NCBI GenBank assembly: GCA_947650365.1
Contig: OX393551.1
Coordinates: 64,624,755-64,688,754, forward strand
Direction: 5' to 3'
DNA from: Chamaelirium japonicum
Lineage: Eukaryota; Streptophyta; Magnoliopsida; Liliales; Melanthiaceae
DNA length: 64,000 bases
Part shown: piece by piece, positions 10,361-21,822 of the stretch
Layout of the letters: each line of letters opens with the position of its first letter
How positions within the stretch are numbered: position 1 is the stretch's first letter
The notes under the pieces: model-generated
The model's input: only the letters and a program-made list of their open reading frames with translations
Told to the model about the DNA's origin: nothing
Databases searched by the model: none
Translations under genes and position numbers: made by a program

Positions 10361-11837
10361 AGATGGGGAAACCACCTGGCTCTACCACAGAAACGTCAAT
10401 CTCTCCCCCGTGAGATGATGCCAAAATAAATAAGCAATAACATGTACAATCACAAATGGAAAGGAAAGTCAAATCACAAACACAAGAGACGACACGAGGA
10501 TTTATGTGGAAACCTTTGGGGGAAAACCACGATGAGCAAATGCTCGAAGAGGGCTTCACTATCAAATGGCGGCAAGAACGAATGAGTACAATCCGACTTC
10601 TCTTCTTCCTCCGATGAGATCTACACCTCTCCCCCTTTAGGGTTCGACAAACGACACCCTAGAAAGCTTTGAAGACTTATCTCTTCGCAAGTTTCAATCC
10701 GATCTATCCACCGTAGATCTATCACCATAGATTTTCCCTAGCTCCAATGTGGTAGAGAAAACGATGTTGCGATCGAGGCCCTCGCGCAGCAGACACGACT
10801 TGCGTAGTACCAACACGGTGGAGATAACTACTGATAAGACCGAGCAATAGAATAAACACAAGCAAAACACCATAAGAAATTCCGACAACGACCGATTAAT
10901 GGATTTACTAGTATGGAAAAAACCCGAGTATAAGAACAATTGTCTCTAACCAATCCCTCATACACCCACAAAGAGATCCCCCCAAGGAGAATAGATCTCG
11001 CAGTCTTACACCTCGAAGACAAGAAGAAACCCTTTCTGAAAACTCTCTGGTCTCCAATGGTTTCCTCTCCCTCTCCCTTGATGATGGCTACCTTCTAAAC
11101 CCTAACCTGGGATACTCATGTGCCACCATGATTATCCTTTTCTTCATCCTTAGGGGTCCTTTTATAGTCCCAAGTTCGTGCAAGACCTAGGAGATAAGAT
11201 AGAAACAAACTCCTAAAAGTTATTTCGAAAATCCACGAAAAATCGCAACCGAAAATGCATTACACGCGTGGCTATCCGGTGCCTGGCGCCCTGGGCGCCA
11301 CTTTTCTATGCACGGTCTGGGCCGCCTCGGGTTGGCGCCCAGGGCGCCAGGCCCCTTTTTTGCTTCGTCTTCGCTCCGTAGCCACTCCGTTTTCCGTCAT
11401 CCTTTGCGCACGAACCTTGGACATTGTAGAGGATTTGTTTCAAGCCAACATTCTCAACAAACATCTCCTTCTCCCTTGCAACTTCAGCCCACAAAAACCC
11501 TCTACAAAGCTCTCTTGAGGTCTTCAAGCAACACACAAAGCCTCTCACCAACAAACCCTCTCAAATGCCTTAAAACACCCAAAAACGGATCTGCAGAAAA
11601 AAAAAAAAAAAAAAAAAAAAAACCCCACTCACAGGACCCGACCGGACCTCGCTCGAGCGACCCAAAATCTAGTCCGGGCGAGATTTACAAACCTCCTGCT
11701 CACTAGTGGCTAAGGAACTCGCCCGAGCGAGTGAGATTTCGCTTAGCCGCTTAGGTGACTCGGCTGTAGTGCACTGTTAGGAGGGAGTTGTGCTCCCCTC
11801 CCCTTTGGGTCTCCTCCATGGGGATGGAACCCCAACA
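10361..11837 (-). mobile_element. Probable solo LTR (minus orientation), about 1.48 kb
   Basis: The right edge ends CCCCAACA, followed by GGGAC; GGGAC also stands just left of 10361, giving a possible 5-bp target duplication. On the minus strand there is a TATAAAAGG box near 11158-11168, and the segment near 10500-10550 resembles the R/U5 region of the Tork LTR (gatttatgtgg...). No gag or pol is seen on either side. The left edge starts AG rather than TG, and a TGATGCC at about 10408 is an alternative boundary, so the limits are uncertain. A 24-base A run lies at about 11599. Confidence 0.5.
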
Positions 11838-12035
11838 GGGACAACGATACCCCTTCGTGCTTTCTGAAGAAATCAAGGGTACATGAAGATACCGATGGAC
11901 AACTAACGCCTACTATGGATTCTTTTGCGAGAGCGCAATCGACACAAATTTTGTTCTAGGGCTGCAACTGGAGCTCGTGGAGGTGGCCTCCGCCATTGGA
12001 GACGAATCCGATGGATCTGGATTTCTGGCTCAAGA

Positions 12036-12041
<6 letters not shown>

Positions 12042-12079
<38 letters not shown>
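12042..12079. repeat. (GA)n microsatellite
   Basis: A pure GA run of about 38 bp in DNA with no gene. Confidence 0.85.
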
Positions 12080-12082
<3 letters not shown>

Positions 12083-12227
12083 ATTCAAAATATAAGGGAT
12101 GGGATCAGAGGATTCTGTTGTGGCAGCAAAACAACCCGTAGCCTTTTCTTGTCTTTTTTTTCTCAAATCTCTTGATAATATTTTTATTTCATTTGCTTTT
12201 ATATTCTTTTACATACATATACTCTTT

Positions 12228-12420
12228 GAGTAATGCTATTTGTACAATCTCCATCGACAATCACAAGGGCAAACCAAACCCGAGAAGTGATGGCAGGGCT
12301 CGGGCCCCACTGCTTGGTGTGAATACCGTTGCCCTAAGTAAGTCCTGGGCCCCGCCACCACTTCTTGGGTCTGGTTTGTCCTTGTGATTGTCGTTGGAGA
12401 TTGTACAAATAGCAGTACTC
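12228..12420. mobile_element. Mutator-like MITE, 193 bp, 9-bp target duplication
   Basis: Termini GAGTAATGCTATTTGTAC and its inverse fold back over most of the element with few mismatches. It is flanked by a perfect 9-bp repeat ATACTCTTT (12219-12227 and 12421-12429). A 9-bp duplication is typical of Mutator-like elements. No transposase frame. Confidence 0.85.
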
Positions 12421-12545
12421 ATACTCTTTATAGATAGACTTGTCTTTGTCTTATTTTACCTTCCAAAATTATACTTCCTTTTTCTATATTTGTTTGAAAT
12501 ATTCAAATTTTGGAAAATCCATAAGTTGGTTTCAGGGAGAAAATA

Positions 12546-12707
12546 GTCGGTGGGACGGACGAACCACGTCAGCCGTGAACCCCACACCCCATGTACTATC
12601 AATATATTGCAATTCCACTTCCTATTTTAGATGTTGTCCTCGTATTAATAGTGCATTGAGTGAGGGGGGGGGGTACACGACTGATGTGGTCCGTCCGTCC
12701 CACTGAA
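12546..12707. mobile_element. Foldback MITE with GTGGGACGGACG arms, about 162 bp
   Basis: Arms of about 35 bp (left 12546-12581, right 12672-12707) are inverted repeats built around GTGGGACGGACG and CGTCCGTCCCAC-type words. TA stands next to both ends, which would fit a Tc1/mariner-type (Stowaway-like) TA duplication, but a longer duplication is not excluded. A run of about ten Gs sits before the right arm. Confidence 0.65.
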
Positions 12708-12985
12708 TATTAATTTTCTCGGTTTCAGGGTATGATGAACATCCATATCTTTGTGTTCATTAACCCAATTTCTCCCGAATACAATGGGCCTCATGAATGC
12801 AAGTGTAATGTTTCATGTACTCTTGACTCGGCCTTTCTCATCTCTCATTTGATTTTTAAGCTTTTAAGAAAGTCTTACTAGATTATTTAGCTACACCGTA
12901 TGTTATGAGAAAATCTACACACCGTATCCCCGGTTGATTGGATTTATGAATATACTTGTTTAGATCTTGTGACATAGATCTTGAA

Positions 12986-13143
12986 CAGGGGCGGAACCAA
13001 GGGGGGGGCTGAGGGGGGCTATGGCCCCCCCAAAGTTGGTAAATTTTCAATAAGACTCTTTTGAGGTTTTGAAAATTTTTAAAAATTTTCTACTCATGGC
13101 CCCTCCAAAATTTTAAATTTTGGAGTTCCTAGGTCCGCCACTG
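12986..13143. mobile_element. hAT-type MITE (CAGGGGCGGA...CCGCCACTG), 158 bp
   Basis: Terminal inverted repeats CAGGGGCGGAACC and GGTCCGCCACTG are flanked by a perfect 8-bp target duplication ATCTTGAA (12978-12985 and 13144-13151). Ends of this type are widespread in plant non-autonomous elements. No coding capacity. Confidence 0.85.
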
Positions 13144-13256
13144 ATCTTGAATATGCTCATAAAAGGCTTGAACAGGCACAATATACATAGTCCATGTTTT
13201 TTATCGAGTCGAGAGTTTGCTAACAAGCTCAGTAATCTCGATCTCTTTTTCCGCTC

Positions 13257-13490
13257 CATCGTCTGAAGCTCACGTCATATCCGTCTGTTGCACCCATACC
13301 AGATTGGTGCATTGCACTTAGCCCTACGCAACAGGCAAAGGGATGGCAGTGATCAGGTGTCAAGCTAGAGCCAATTTTGTTGGGCGAATCATAGCCGTTC
13401 CTTTGACTGTCGGATGGGAATGAGTGTCATGCGTCAGTCGGGAATGGGTGCAACAAACGACTGTGACATGTGGTTCAGATGATGGGACAG
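13257..13490. repeat. Foldback element, about 235 bp, MITE-like
   Basis: About 42 bp at the left (containing GTCTGTTGCACCCAT) is matched in inverted orientation at the right (ATGGGTGCAACAAACGAC), with several mismatches. I found no clean target duplication, so the class is unknown. Confidence 0.55.
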
Positions 13491-13589
13491 AGAAAGGGGG
13501 CAGGCGAATTGGATTCCTCCGTAATGGTTCTTTTGAGTTTGTTCAATTATATTTTGAGAAAAAAACCAGGCTCAAATAGAAAAGCTCAC

Positions 13590-14013
13590 TAGTGCTGGCA
13601 ATTTCGGACCGACACGAAGTTAGCGGGTCTGAACGGGTTCGGGTCGTAAACAAGTCGACACATAGACCAGTTTAATAAACGGGTCGGCTCCGGGTTTAGG
13701 GTCTGGACAAGGTAGACCTAGGAAGACCCGTTTACTATTCAACGGGTCGGGTCTACCCGCAATCCGATATTGTAATATATAGTACCAGCGGGTCAATCGG
13801 GTTAGGTCGGGTCGAGTCGGATCGGGTTAATTGAATAAATCCGGTGTGATAAATGGGTCTAATGGGTCTATCCGTTTATAAACGGGTCGGGTACGGGTTT
13901 AGGATCTAGATACAATTAATTAAACGGGTCGGGTCCGGGTCTAGGGGTTTTGGACATGACCCGAAACTACACACGACATGAACCCAACCCGACATGACCC
14001 ATTGCCACCCCTA
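13590..14013. mobile_element. hAT-type MITE, family B, inverted copy (424 bp)
   Basis: Ends TAGTGCTGGCAAT and ATTGCCACCCCTA with an interior dense in ACCCGACCCG/CGGGTCGGGT words. It is in the opposite orientation to the copies at 21823, 27954 and 62074. Flanks AGCTCACT and AGCTAAGT match at six of eight bases if the boundary is shifted by one base, i.e. an aged 8-bp duplication. Confidence 0.75.
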
Positions 14014-14224
14014 GCTAAGTGCATTGACCGATGCACTGAGTGCTTGTGTCGATGCACCCCAAGTCCTCGCTATGTCAATCTGTTTTTGTGTCGCCTTGTG
14101 TGTTCAAATAGTAGTGCTCATGGTTTGCACTGCCAAAGAATCACATCTCAAAGTTAACCACCATGGCATGATAAAAGCTTGCGAGGAAGCTTTGGTTGTA
14201 AATGTAAGAAATCTTCATGGATTT

Positions 14225-15465
14225 TTATTGATCCGAAATGCATAATAAGAAGATCGAATCAATAACGAAGCGGAAGCAAAAGAAGATCAAACCTTCGGCC
14301 ATAACGGATTGGGATCGTAGATTCAAAGATGTTGCCTTGATCCTGGATGGAAGAGCGCTACACCAATTATTGCAATACTCTGATTCGAGAGGAAGGAGAG
14401 GTCGCTGATCCACGAGGAAGAAGATGAATCATTTCCGGTTTAAAACTTGACTGAGGGGCGTTTAATGGATGATAGAGACATCTATTTATACCTAAATCAG
14501 GGGACCATCCGAAAACCCTAATACATGAAGTCTAATCCATATATCCATCCATAGGATTTGGACAAAGGCCATGATTCGTCACTTAACAACAAACGTATGG
14601 ATATTGTCCAATCATCAAAGGCCAAACCGCAGAGTATTATTGGGACACCTCAGGTTGCTCATGGCTAACACAGCGACAAAACCCAACACTCTTCCATTTG
14701 GCACAACAACTTCAATGAGCAAAAAGCAATCCAAACTTTAGTATGGGTATACAATTTTCGAAAGCAAACAATACACTTGTAATCTTATGTGGTATCATTA
14801 AGTGTATACAAGAAATTTCAATTATATGAATCATGACGATCGTGTCTTACAAACAAATACTTCATTCCATGTATTGCAATGTAGTCATTTATTCCTAACG
14901 AAGTACGTTATGTAACGAATTTACTTTATGAGTGAATGCATACTTCACTCTATGTCCGAACTTTAAGTGTACATATTTGAGACAAAGTAACTTTATTCAC
15001 TATCAAAAATAAGGTTTTTCCAAATGCATAATACTTTGGCCTAGTAAGTCTCATGCGATCCACATGACCATTATACTAAATGAGTGATAACCCATTGGTC
15101 TTATTGTTTGATAGTCTCAAACAATAAAATGTTTTATGTCGATGTGCTTGCTTCAACTCCAACTCTAGTTATTCTTAGAAAAAAAAAACACAACATCAAC
15201 ATTATCATAGTAGATCCTTAGAGGTCTTGATATATATGGAATCTATGATAATTTTCTTTAGCCAAGATATATGTCAGGATGCCTCAAAGAGCGTAACAAA
15301 CTTTGCCTCCATAGTTGGTAATGTTGCAAAGGTTTGTTTGATACTTTTAAGAGACAACACCACCTACCAAAAGAAAAACATAACCTAATGTTGACTTTCT
15401 ATAGTCAATGCAACCCGCAAAGTCGGATTCATAGTATCCAACTACTCAAAATCAATAAAGTGTTT
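14225..15465 (-). pseudogene. Decayed Copia relic: LTR plus RNase H remnant
   Basis: An LTR-like segment ends in ACCCAACA at 14688 on the plus strand (TGTTGGGT on the coding strand) and is preceded on the coding strand by an AAATGGAAGAG polypurine tract. A TATAAATAGATG box lies on the minus strand near 14485-14496. Reading minus from 15440 gives GYYESDFAGCIDYRKSTLG, a Copia RNase H motif, then a stop and frameshifts; further on the SKHIDIK motif follows near 15150. The copy is broken by many stops and lacks integrase and RT, apparently cut near 15465 by the next repeat. The left LTR edge is approximate. Confidence 0.75.
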
Positions 15466-16350
15466 ATACGGAATCATATATGTGGAGACTGGAAATCCGT
15501 AGGCGATCGGACGCTCCAATCCTGCACAAACACTAACAAGAAGGAGACAACGGGGGTGATAGGCCTCAAATCTCTTCTCCGATGCTCAAGTCAAACCTTG
15601 AAACCCTCTTTTTTTCTGTTGTTGAAATTAAGTGAAACGATCGGTCTCGCTTTGAACATACCTGTGCTTTGGGCGTTGTCCTCTATTTATAGGATTCGGT
15701 AGATGTGAGCATAAGAATAACTATCATGCCAGCTTGCAATGAGTTGTCAACAGCTGTAAATAAGCTGGCAATCTTAACGTGGCAGGTATATCGGTTGTGA
15801 ATGTAACAACCTTATAATGGCATATGCAAGGGTCTCCTCACAATCATTAGTTGAGGTAGTTTATATTCCTATTATTTGCATGGTCTTAATGGATGACCAA
15901 AGATATATCTTCAAACTATGCATATATAATAGGTTGAGAATAAGAATGTTGAACTATGAGGAATGAGATAAAAATTGTATACATCCTCAACTATGAGGAC
16001 CCTTATGCCTTTGTTCCCATATCGGCACCTTTCTCAGGGTCGAACAGATAATATGCCTCCGACTAGAGGTTATCCTATCAATTGCTAAATTATTTGAAAT
16101 ATCAAGGAGAAAAGAAAATTATCCTCATCCTCAATCCGCATCCTGTATTCTCAGCTTGTTTAGATAGATCGAGGTTATCTTATCTTCGGACTCTCTGATC
16201 GTCTATAGTTTGTCATCTCTTATTCGTTACCGGAAAGTCTGGTAATCGAGTCCCGCGTATCCATTTTTGATCCGTATTGAAGATCACAAGATCTCGCCAC
16301 ATAGAGTATTATTTTCACTCATCTACAATGTAATCCTTAATCCCATGTAG
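15466..16350 (-). other. Unclassified LTR-like DNA, no gene
   Basis: A minus-strand TATAAATAGAGG box (about 15684-15696) lies in this AT-rich stretch, which looks like decayed LTR promoter DNA. No reading frame of interest and no partner LTR found. A (CTT)n/(CT)n run begins at its right end. Confidence 0.35.
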
Positions 16351-16355
16351 ATACC

Positions 16356-16397
16356 TCATGACCTTCTTCTTCTTCTTCTTCTTCTTCTTCTTCTTCT

Positions 16398-16455
<58 letters not shown>
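16356..16455. repeat. (CTT)n(CT)n compound microsatellite
   Basis: About 14 CTT units followed by about 27 CT units. The equivalent place in the downstream LTR copy (18358-18416) holds a shorter CTT/CT run, so the repeat belongs to the LTR. Confidence 0.85.
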
Positions 16456-16458
<3 letters not shown>

Positions 16459-17856
16459 TCCCCCCTTGCGGTAAACCCTAAATTGTGTTTCCATTCTCTC
16501 TCCCTACCTCAATTCACTATCTCAATCCTCTACTTTAGAAGTCACACTTCACCATGTAATCAACACCTTTAGCATCCAAGATCCAGGAGGTAGCACCACA
16601 CGGCTCCCCCCTCCTTTCTTTCTCCCGTGAACCTCCTTCCTCGTAGACGATCTCGATCACCATGTAGCAGTTAATGACAATTTCCACAACAGTTCTTCCA
16701 ATCAAACTTTAGGTCACCCATGCTCCCCCTTAAATAGGAGTGCATATGTAAACCAATATGAGACCAAAATCTCACAAAAATCCTGGTCAAAATGACCGAT
16801 CATGCGGCCCAAGTCTACCCATACCCATGCTAAAAAATTGAGCATCGGACGAACTTGAAATCCCCCCGGACCAGCTCTCTCTGTTGATTCTGAAGCCCGA
16901 GTGCCCCAGTCCAATGCCCTAGTGAACCTAGTTTGGGTCTTCAGGTCTGGGCTCTGGGTCTCTGGTGTGGATCTTCGGGAGGGCTTTATTGGACCAAAAT
17001 CCAACAAACTCGACCTTGGCCCTATAAAGCCCAACACCCTGAAATTCCGCCATGCCTTCGTTGTCATTACCGCTATCGTCATCGTTATCACCAGTACTAA
17101 GAACATGTGATAATCCATTGCCTTCTTCGTCTTTTACGCACACGGGGTAGCTCCACTTGCAGAATTATTCTTCACCAAACTCATTACTCTCGAAACTTCC
17201 CTCACTACGACTTTATACCACTCTCCACTGTAGACTACCTCCAAGACTAAACAAGTACCATCTGAAATTTTTAGGGCTCCACCTAAACAGTGGTCTCTTA
17301 CCCGAGAGGATCTAATCTAGAAAGAGGGATTTAGATTGGCTCCTTTCGAAACCCGAAACATGATGACCGTCATGGGTGTCCAATCTGAGCCATCATACAT
17401 CCTCAAGCGACTGTTTTCAGGTCCCCATGTCTACATCCTGAAGCCATCGTTGTTCGCCATCTACCACCCTCACACCCACATGGCTACAGAACCATGCCCA
17501 GTGTATTCGCGATTATGTTAACTTAAGCATCTCTAATTGCTTTCGGACAACCTGGAGCTCTTTCCGGAACTTGCCCCATCTTTCCTTTGTACTCATGTGC
17601 CTGTGCGCCAAGCCCACATTGGTCTTCTCCTTGGAGACCTTCAAGGTTTGATAGAATCAAATTAACAGATGTGCCGTGCGCCAAGCCCACATTGGTTTTT
17701 TTTTTTTTCCGCCTATAATGGCAAATAGAAGTCCCTATATATGCATCTTCCAAAAACTAAAATTCATTTCATTGAATCTCTTGATTCTCAAACGGCCTTC
17801 CGTCATTACTACACCCACTTCAGATCCTTGCACTTGAACCCGGCTTTGATACCAAT

Positions 17857-18383
17857 TGTTTGTATATGGGTCTCCAATAACCACTATGTTGGGTGGATAA
17901 CAAGCCCAAACCCCATCATTAGACACACACCAGACGATCCGCCGAGTTTAACTCGAAGCGTCGTGCTATGGATCAAAGAAAAGAAGCTCACAAACTAATA
18001 TAGCGTCTAACAATCGACACAGGGAATACAAAGCAACACACAATAATACAATTACATAATATGACTGGCAACAAGGATTGTAGTATCACGATTAACAGAT
18101 TACACAAGAGGTTGGTCTCCATTTGTCAGACCCCCGCAAAACACTCTTTGATCCCTTTCTTAGAACACACCACTAAGTAGAGACTTCCTTCTCCCAAGAG
18201 ATATAGAGCATACTGTAAGACCTTCAAGAGATGAGTGCACCCACCAAAATAGCTCACACAAAAGTAGAGGCCGAGGTAGATGTATCAAGGATCCCGGATG
18301 AATAATCAAAGAATGACCAAAGCAAGATCTGAAGAAAGCCCTCTCCTCTCTCATCTATCTTCTTCTTCTTCTTCTTCTTCTCT

Positions 18384-18417
<34 letters not shown>

Positions 18418-18939
18418 AGGTTTTCCTTCTCTCTCCATATACTTCAATTCACTATGTCAACTCTCTACTTTAGAAGCCACACTTCAGCATGTCACCATCG
18501 CCTTGAGCAACCAAGAGCCCGGGGAGAGCACCGCACCGACCTCCCCAAGATCCTTTCTTCCTCTCGCGAACCTCCTTCCTCGTAGATGATCTAGATCACC
18601 ATGTAGCCATCAATGACGATTCCCATGAGTTCTTCCAATCAAACCCTATGACACCCATGCTCCCCTTAAATAGAGAGCATGCATGTGTAAGCACATGGGA
18701 GTCCAAAACCTCACAAAAATCCCTTCCAAAATGACTGATCTCGTGGCCCAAGTCAACCCAAATCTGTGCTAGAAAATTGGGCGCCCAAAACTAGCACCCG
18801 GGCGAACTGGGAATCCCCTTGACAAGCTCTCTCTGTCAGTTTTGGTTCCCCAGTTCGACGTTCAGGCGAACGTGGTCTAGGCTCTCGGTCTCAGGTGTGG
18901 GTCTTCGGGTGACGAACTTCATTGGACAAAGACCCAACA
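17857..18939 (-). repeat. 5' LTR of the short non-autonomous element (1083 bp)
   Basis: Bounded by TGTTTG and CCCAACA on the plus strand and adjacent to the PBS at 17842-17855. It contains a minus-strand TATTTAAGGGG box near 18662-18672. Confidence 0.65.
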
Positions 18940-19115
18940 ATTCATAATACATCTATATAACATGGGACGACGGCTTTGTGCTGACTAGGACAAAATGAAA
19001 TCAAAAGCTGACTAGACAAAAAGAAAAAAGCTGACTAGACAAAAATAGGCAAATCCGGCCGTTGATCAATATTTAATTATTTACTTTTATATTTTTAAAA
19101 TTTTAGAAAAAAAGG
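18940..19115. other. No gene; short GACTAG-word repeats
   Basis: GCTGACTAGACAAAAA-type words recur at about 18980-19045 and again at about 20008-20075, suggesting a dispersed repeat broken by the intervening DNA. Confidence 0.4.
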
Positions 19116-19117
19116 AA

Positions 19118-19520
19118 AATCATAAAGAGGGATGAAAGAGAGAGAGACAAATCCCATAAATCGTTTTCTTACATAACCGTTCAACATACAAAGAGAAAGA
19201 TAGAAAGAGTATTTAATATTAAATGATTATTACCATATTAGCTCCCTCTGTTGGTTATGCATAAATCCCTTTAATACCATATTAGCATACTAGCAAGGAA
19301 GATCCATAAAGAGGGATGAGAGAGAGAGAGAGAGAAAGAGAGAGCAAATCCCATAAATTAATATTTTGCTTGGCCGTTAAATGATTATTATCATATTAGC
19401 TCCCTCTTTTAGTTGTGCATAAATCCCATTAATATCATATTAGCATACTAACAAGGATGGTTATAAAAGGAATGAGAGAGAGAGAGAGAGAGAATCCTAT
19501 AAATCTCTTAGTCATGCTAA
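19118..19520. repeat. Tandem repeat, about 155-185 bp unit, about 2.5 copies
   Basis: The sequence of a GAGAGA run, CAAATCCCATAAAT, then ATGATTATTACCATATTAGCTCCCTC and TTAGCATACTA-type words recurs from about 19118, 19302 and 19456. Units have diverged and differ in GA-run length. No coding content. Confidence 0.7.
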
Positions 19521-20103
19521 CCATATTAGCCCCTAACAACCCAATGGTGCGATGACAGCCGTCCGATTGTGCTTGCTTATCTGCAAAGACCACATCAATG
19601 AACCCATCGATCCAGCTGTGGTTCTCGGGTTCAGAGAAAGCGACCAACATTAATCTCCTCCCCGGCTTCGATATCCACCGTCCATCTTTATCAATAGAAT
19701 GACGATCAACGTTGCGCTTCGAGGTTATTCGGGGTCCTGGAATCGATCCTCTATTCCTCGTCGTGAAGTTGCGTTATTCAGTACCGTCTCCAATCGAATG
19801 AACTTACGACGACCACATGCAAATTTATACTCAACTAGACAGAGGTCACTTCAACCCCGTCGTACGATCGCACGAGGGGACGCTCACATGGCAACATCCA
19901 AATCGTCCAGCATCACAAAGTCCACTACCCACGACCACACACGAAGAAAGTACCGGCAAGCAACAACATCCTAATCGACAGTCTACACAAACAAAGGACG
20001 GTGGTCTACATGCTGACTAGGATAAAATAGAACAAAAACTTGACTAGATAAAAAGGAACGTGACTAGACAAAACACTCAGTTTCTCTCTTTCCCTGATCT
20101 CCC

Positions 20104-20213
<110 letters not shown>

Positions 20214-20227
20214 ACCACCACCACCAC

Positions 20228-20341
20228 CACCATCACAATCACCTCCCCACGTGCTTCACCTAAGAGCGATCTTGCGGCGGCCGCAAATCTGCACGATCAT
20301 TCTACGGACTCGGGATGAAGCATGTGGGGAGGTGATTGTGG
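20228..20341. repeat. Inverted repeat, 25-bp arms
   Basis: CACAATCACCTCCCCACG... (20232-20257) is matched by its complement at 20317-20341 with one mismatch, around a loop of about 60 bp that includes GCGGCGGCCGC. No surrounding gene explains it. Confidence 0.6.
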
Positions 20342-21002
20342 TGGGGAGGAAGGGGAGGGTGATGTGGTAGGTCGGAGATGACGAGGGGGCACGGGGAAGG
20401 ATGAGGAGAGGTTGGTGGTGGAAATCCGGCTGGCAAGAGATCGAAGGCGGGAGCTCGAGATCCAGTCGGTGGAGAGATTGGATGGGGGGGTTGTCCGAGG
20501 TGATGAACGGGGGTCACGATGGCGGTGGTGGCTGGCGGGGTAGGACTGCGACCGATGTGGGAGGACAGTGGTGGAGTCGCATAGGACGGCAGGTGGTGGT
20601 GGACGGTAGCCGATGGGTCGGGCGACCATGATGAATCGTAAGTCCTCTGTCACTTTTGATTGCAATGGTCTAAGGGAGATCGCAAACAGTTTCCGCTTTC
20701 ATTTTTGTTCGCAAAATTCTAGTGGTAAAAAAGATTGAAGAAACCAAATTATGTTTGTGCCACTGGGTTCGCACGTGACTGTGATTTACGTCATCTTTGG
20801 TGTCTATTTTGATAAAAAGCTCCCCTATTAATCACAGCCGTTCATACCACAAGACTCGGACCGTCCCACAAATAGACTAAATTGATGGGCCACACAAATG
20901 GAGAGGAGTAGAACGCGGTTAGTGATTGAGAGTGATACTGATGTATGTGTTCAACAATTCGAGTGGAGAGATAGAGAGTCAGATCATCTTTATTCTAGGT
21001 GG

Positions 21003-21309
21003 TAGGGGTGTGCATCGGTTCGAAATCAACCTATTTAGGCAAAATCCGAACCGATCCAACCTTGGTCGGTTTTGAGGATTTTCAATCCGATCCAAACCGA
21101 ACTAAGATTGGAATCCAATCCAATTAAAACTTTAATTGGATTGGATGGTCGGTTTAGGCTTTGGACCATATTCTTATTGGGCTCCCCCCTTCTATTAGGA
21201 TCTAGTTCAAACTTAAAAAGTAATAATTGTTATCAAATCAGTAAGTCTAAATATAATTTTTAAATGATTTTAAGTAATCCTATAGTATTGAAATGGTTGT
21301 ATTTAATAA

Positions 21310-21389
<80 letters not shown>

Positions 21390-21560
21390 AGGTTCGGCTT
21401 AGATCGGTTTTGAATTTATAAATTTGTCAATCGATCCAATCATGTCGGGTTTTTAAAAATCCAATCCAATTTGATTCATTGACTGTGTCGAAAATGATCA
21501 AAATTAATCAATTTGATCTGGTCGATTTGACCAGTTGGATTTGGATTCTGCACACCCCTT
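21003..21560. mobile_element. hAT-type MITE, family C (TAGGGGTGTGCA termini), 558 bp
   Basis: Ends TAGGGGTGTGCATC and GATTCTGCACACCCCTT are inverted repeats, with 8-bp flanks CTAGGTGG (20995-21002) and GGAGGTGG (21561-21568), six of eight identical. The interior is rich in AATCCAATCC and contains a (TA)n run. No transposase frame. Confidence 0.75.
21314..21385. repeat. (TA)n microsatellite, about 72 bp
   Basis: Pure TA run inside the family C hAT element. Confidence 0.92.
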
Positions 21561-21740
21561 GGAGGTGGGTCCCTTCATGATGGATGGTTATGGTGATTGG
21601 AACCTGCACACCCCTACTAGGTGGGTCCCTTCATGATGGATGGTTATGGTGATGACGATGCATGGGTGCGTTTGTTACTGGTGACTGTAGCTAGAACTGT
21701 ATGCAGGTGGCAGGGAGACAGCAGGGCTAGCTGTCTCGCA
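21561..21740. repeat. Dispersed repeat D, copy 1
   Basis: GGTGGGTCCCTTCATGATGG occurs at about 21564 and again at about 21621 (short tandem duplication, the second preceded by a relic TGCACACCCCTAC terminus). The following segment to 21740 matches 27901-27953 plus 28404-28480, where a family B hAT element interrupts it. Confidence 0.7.
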
Positions 21741-21822
21741 CGTCGCCACCACCGAGCAACCCCTTCCTTTTCTTTTATTCTTTTTTCTCTTTTTGATAAA
21801 TTACACTTTGGTCCCCAGAAGC

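Larger units (their letters stand above)
16350..18939 (-). mobile_element. Short non-autonomous LTR retrotransposon (TRIM/SMART-like), minus strand
   Basis: Two diverged direct repeats (about 16350-17006 and 17857-18939) share long stretches, for example the segments around 16530-16800 and 18470-18740. Both end with a CCAACA, i.e. TGTTGG on the coding strand. A PBS-like TTGGTATCAAAGCC on the minus strand (17842-17855) abuts the right LTR. The interior is only about 850 bp with no gag or pol, which fits a small non-autonomous element. The left LTR is truncated near 16350. The identical 20-base word beginning TGCGCCAAGCCC occurs twice in the interior (about 17598 and 17677). Confidence 0.7.

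Noticed and set aside
20297..20665. 122-codon minus-strand Pro/Ser-rich frame
   Set aside because: Low-complexity composition, overlaps an inverted repeat, no recognisable domain or splice context.
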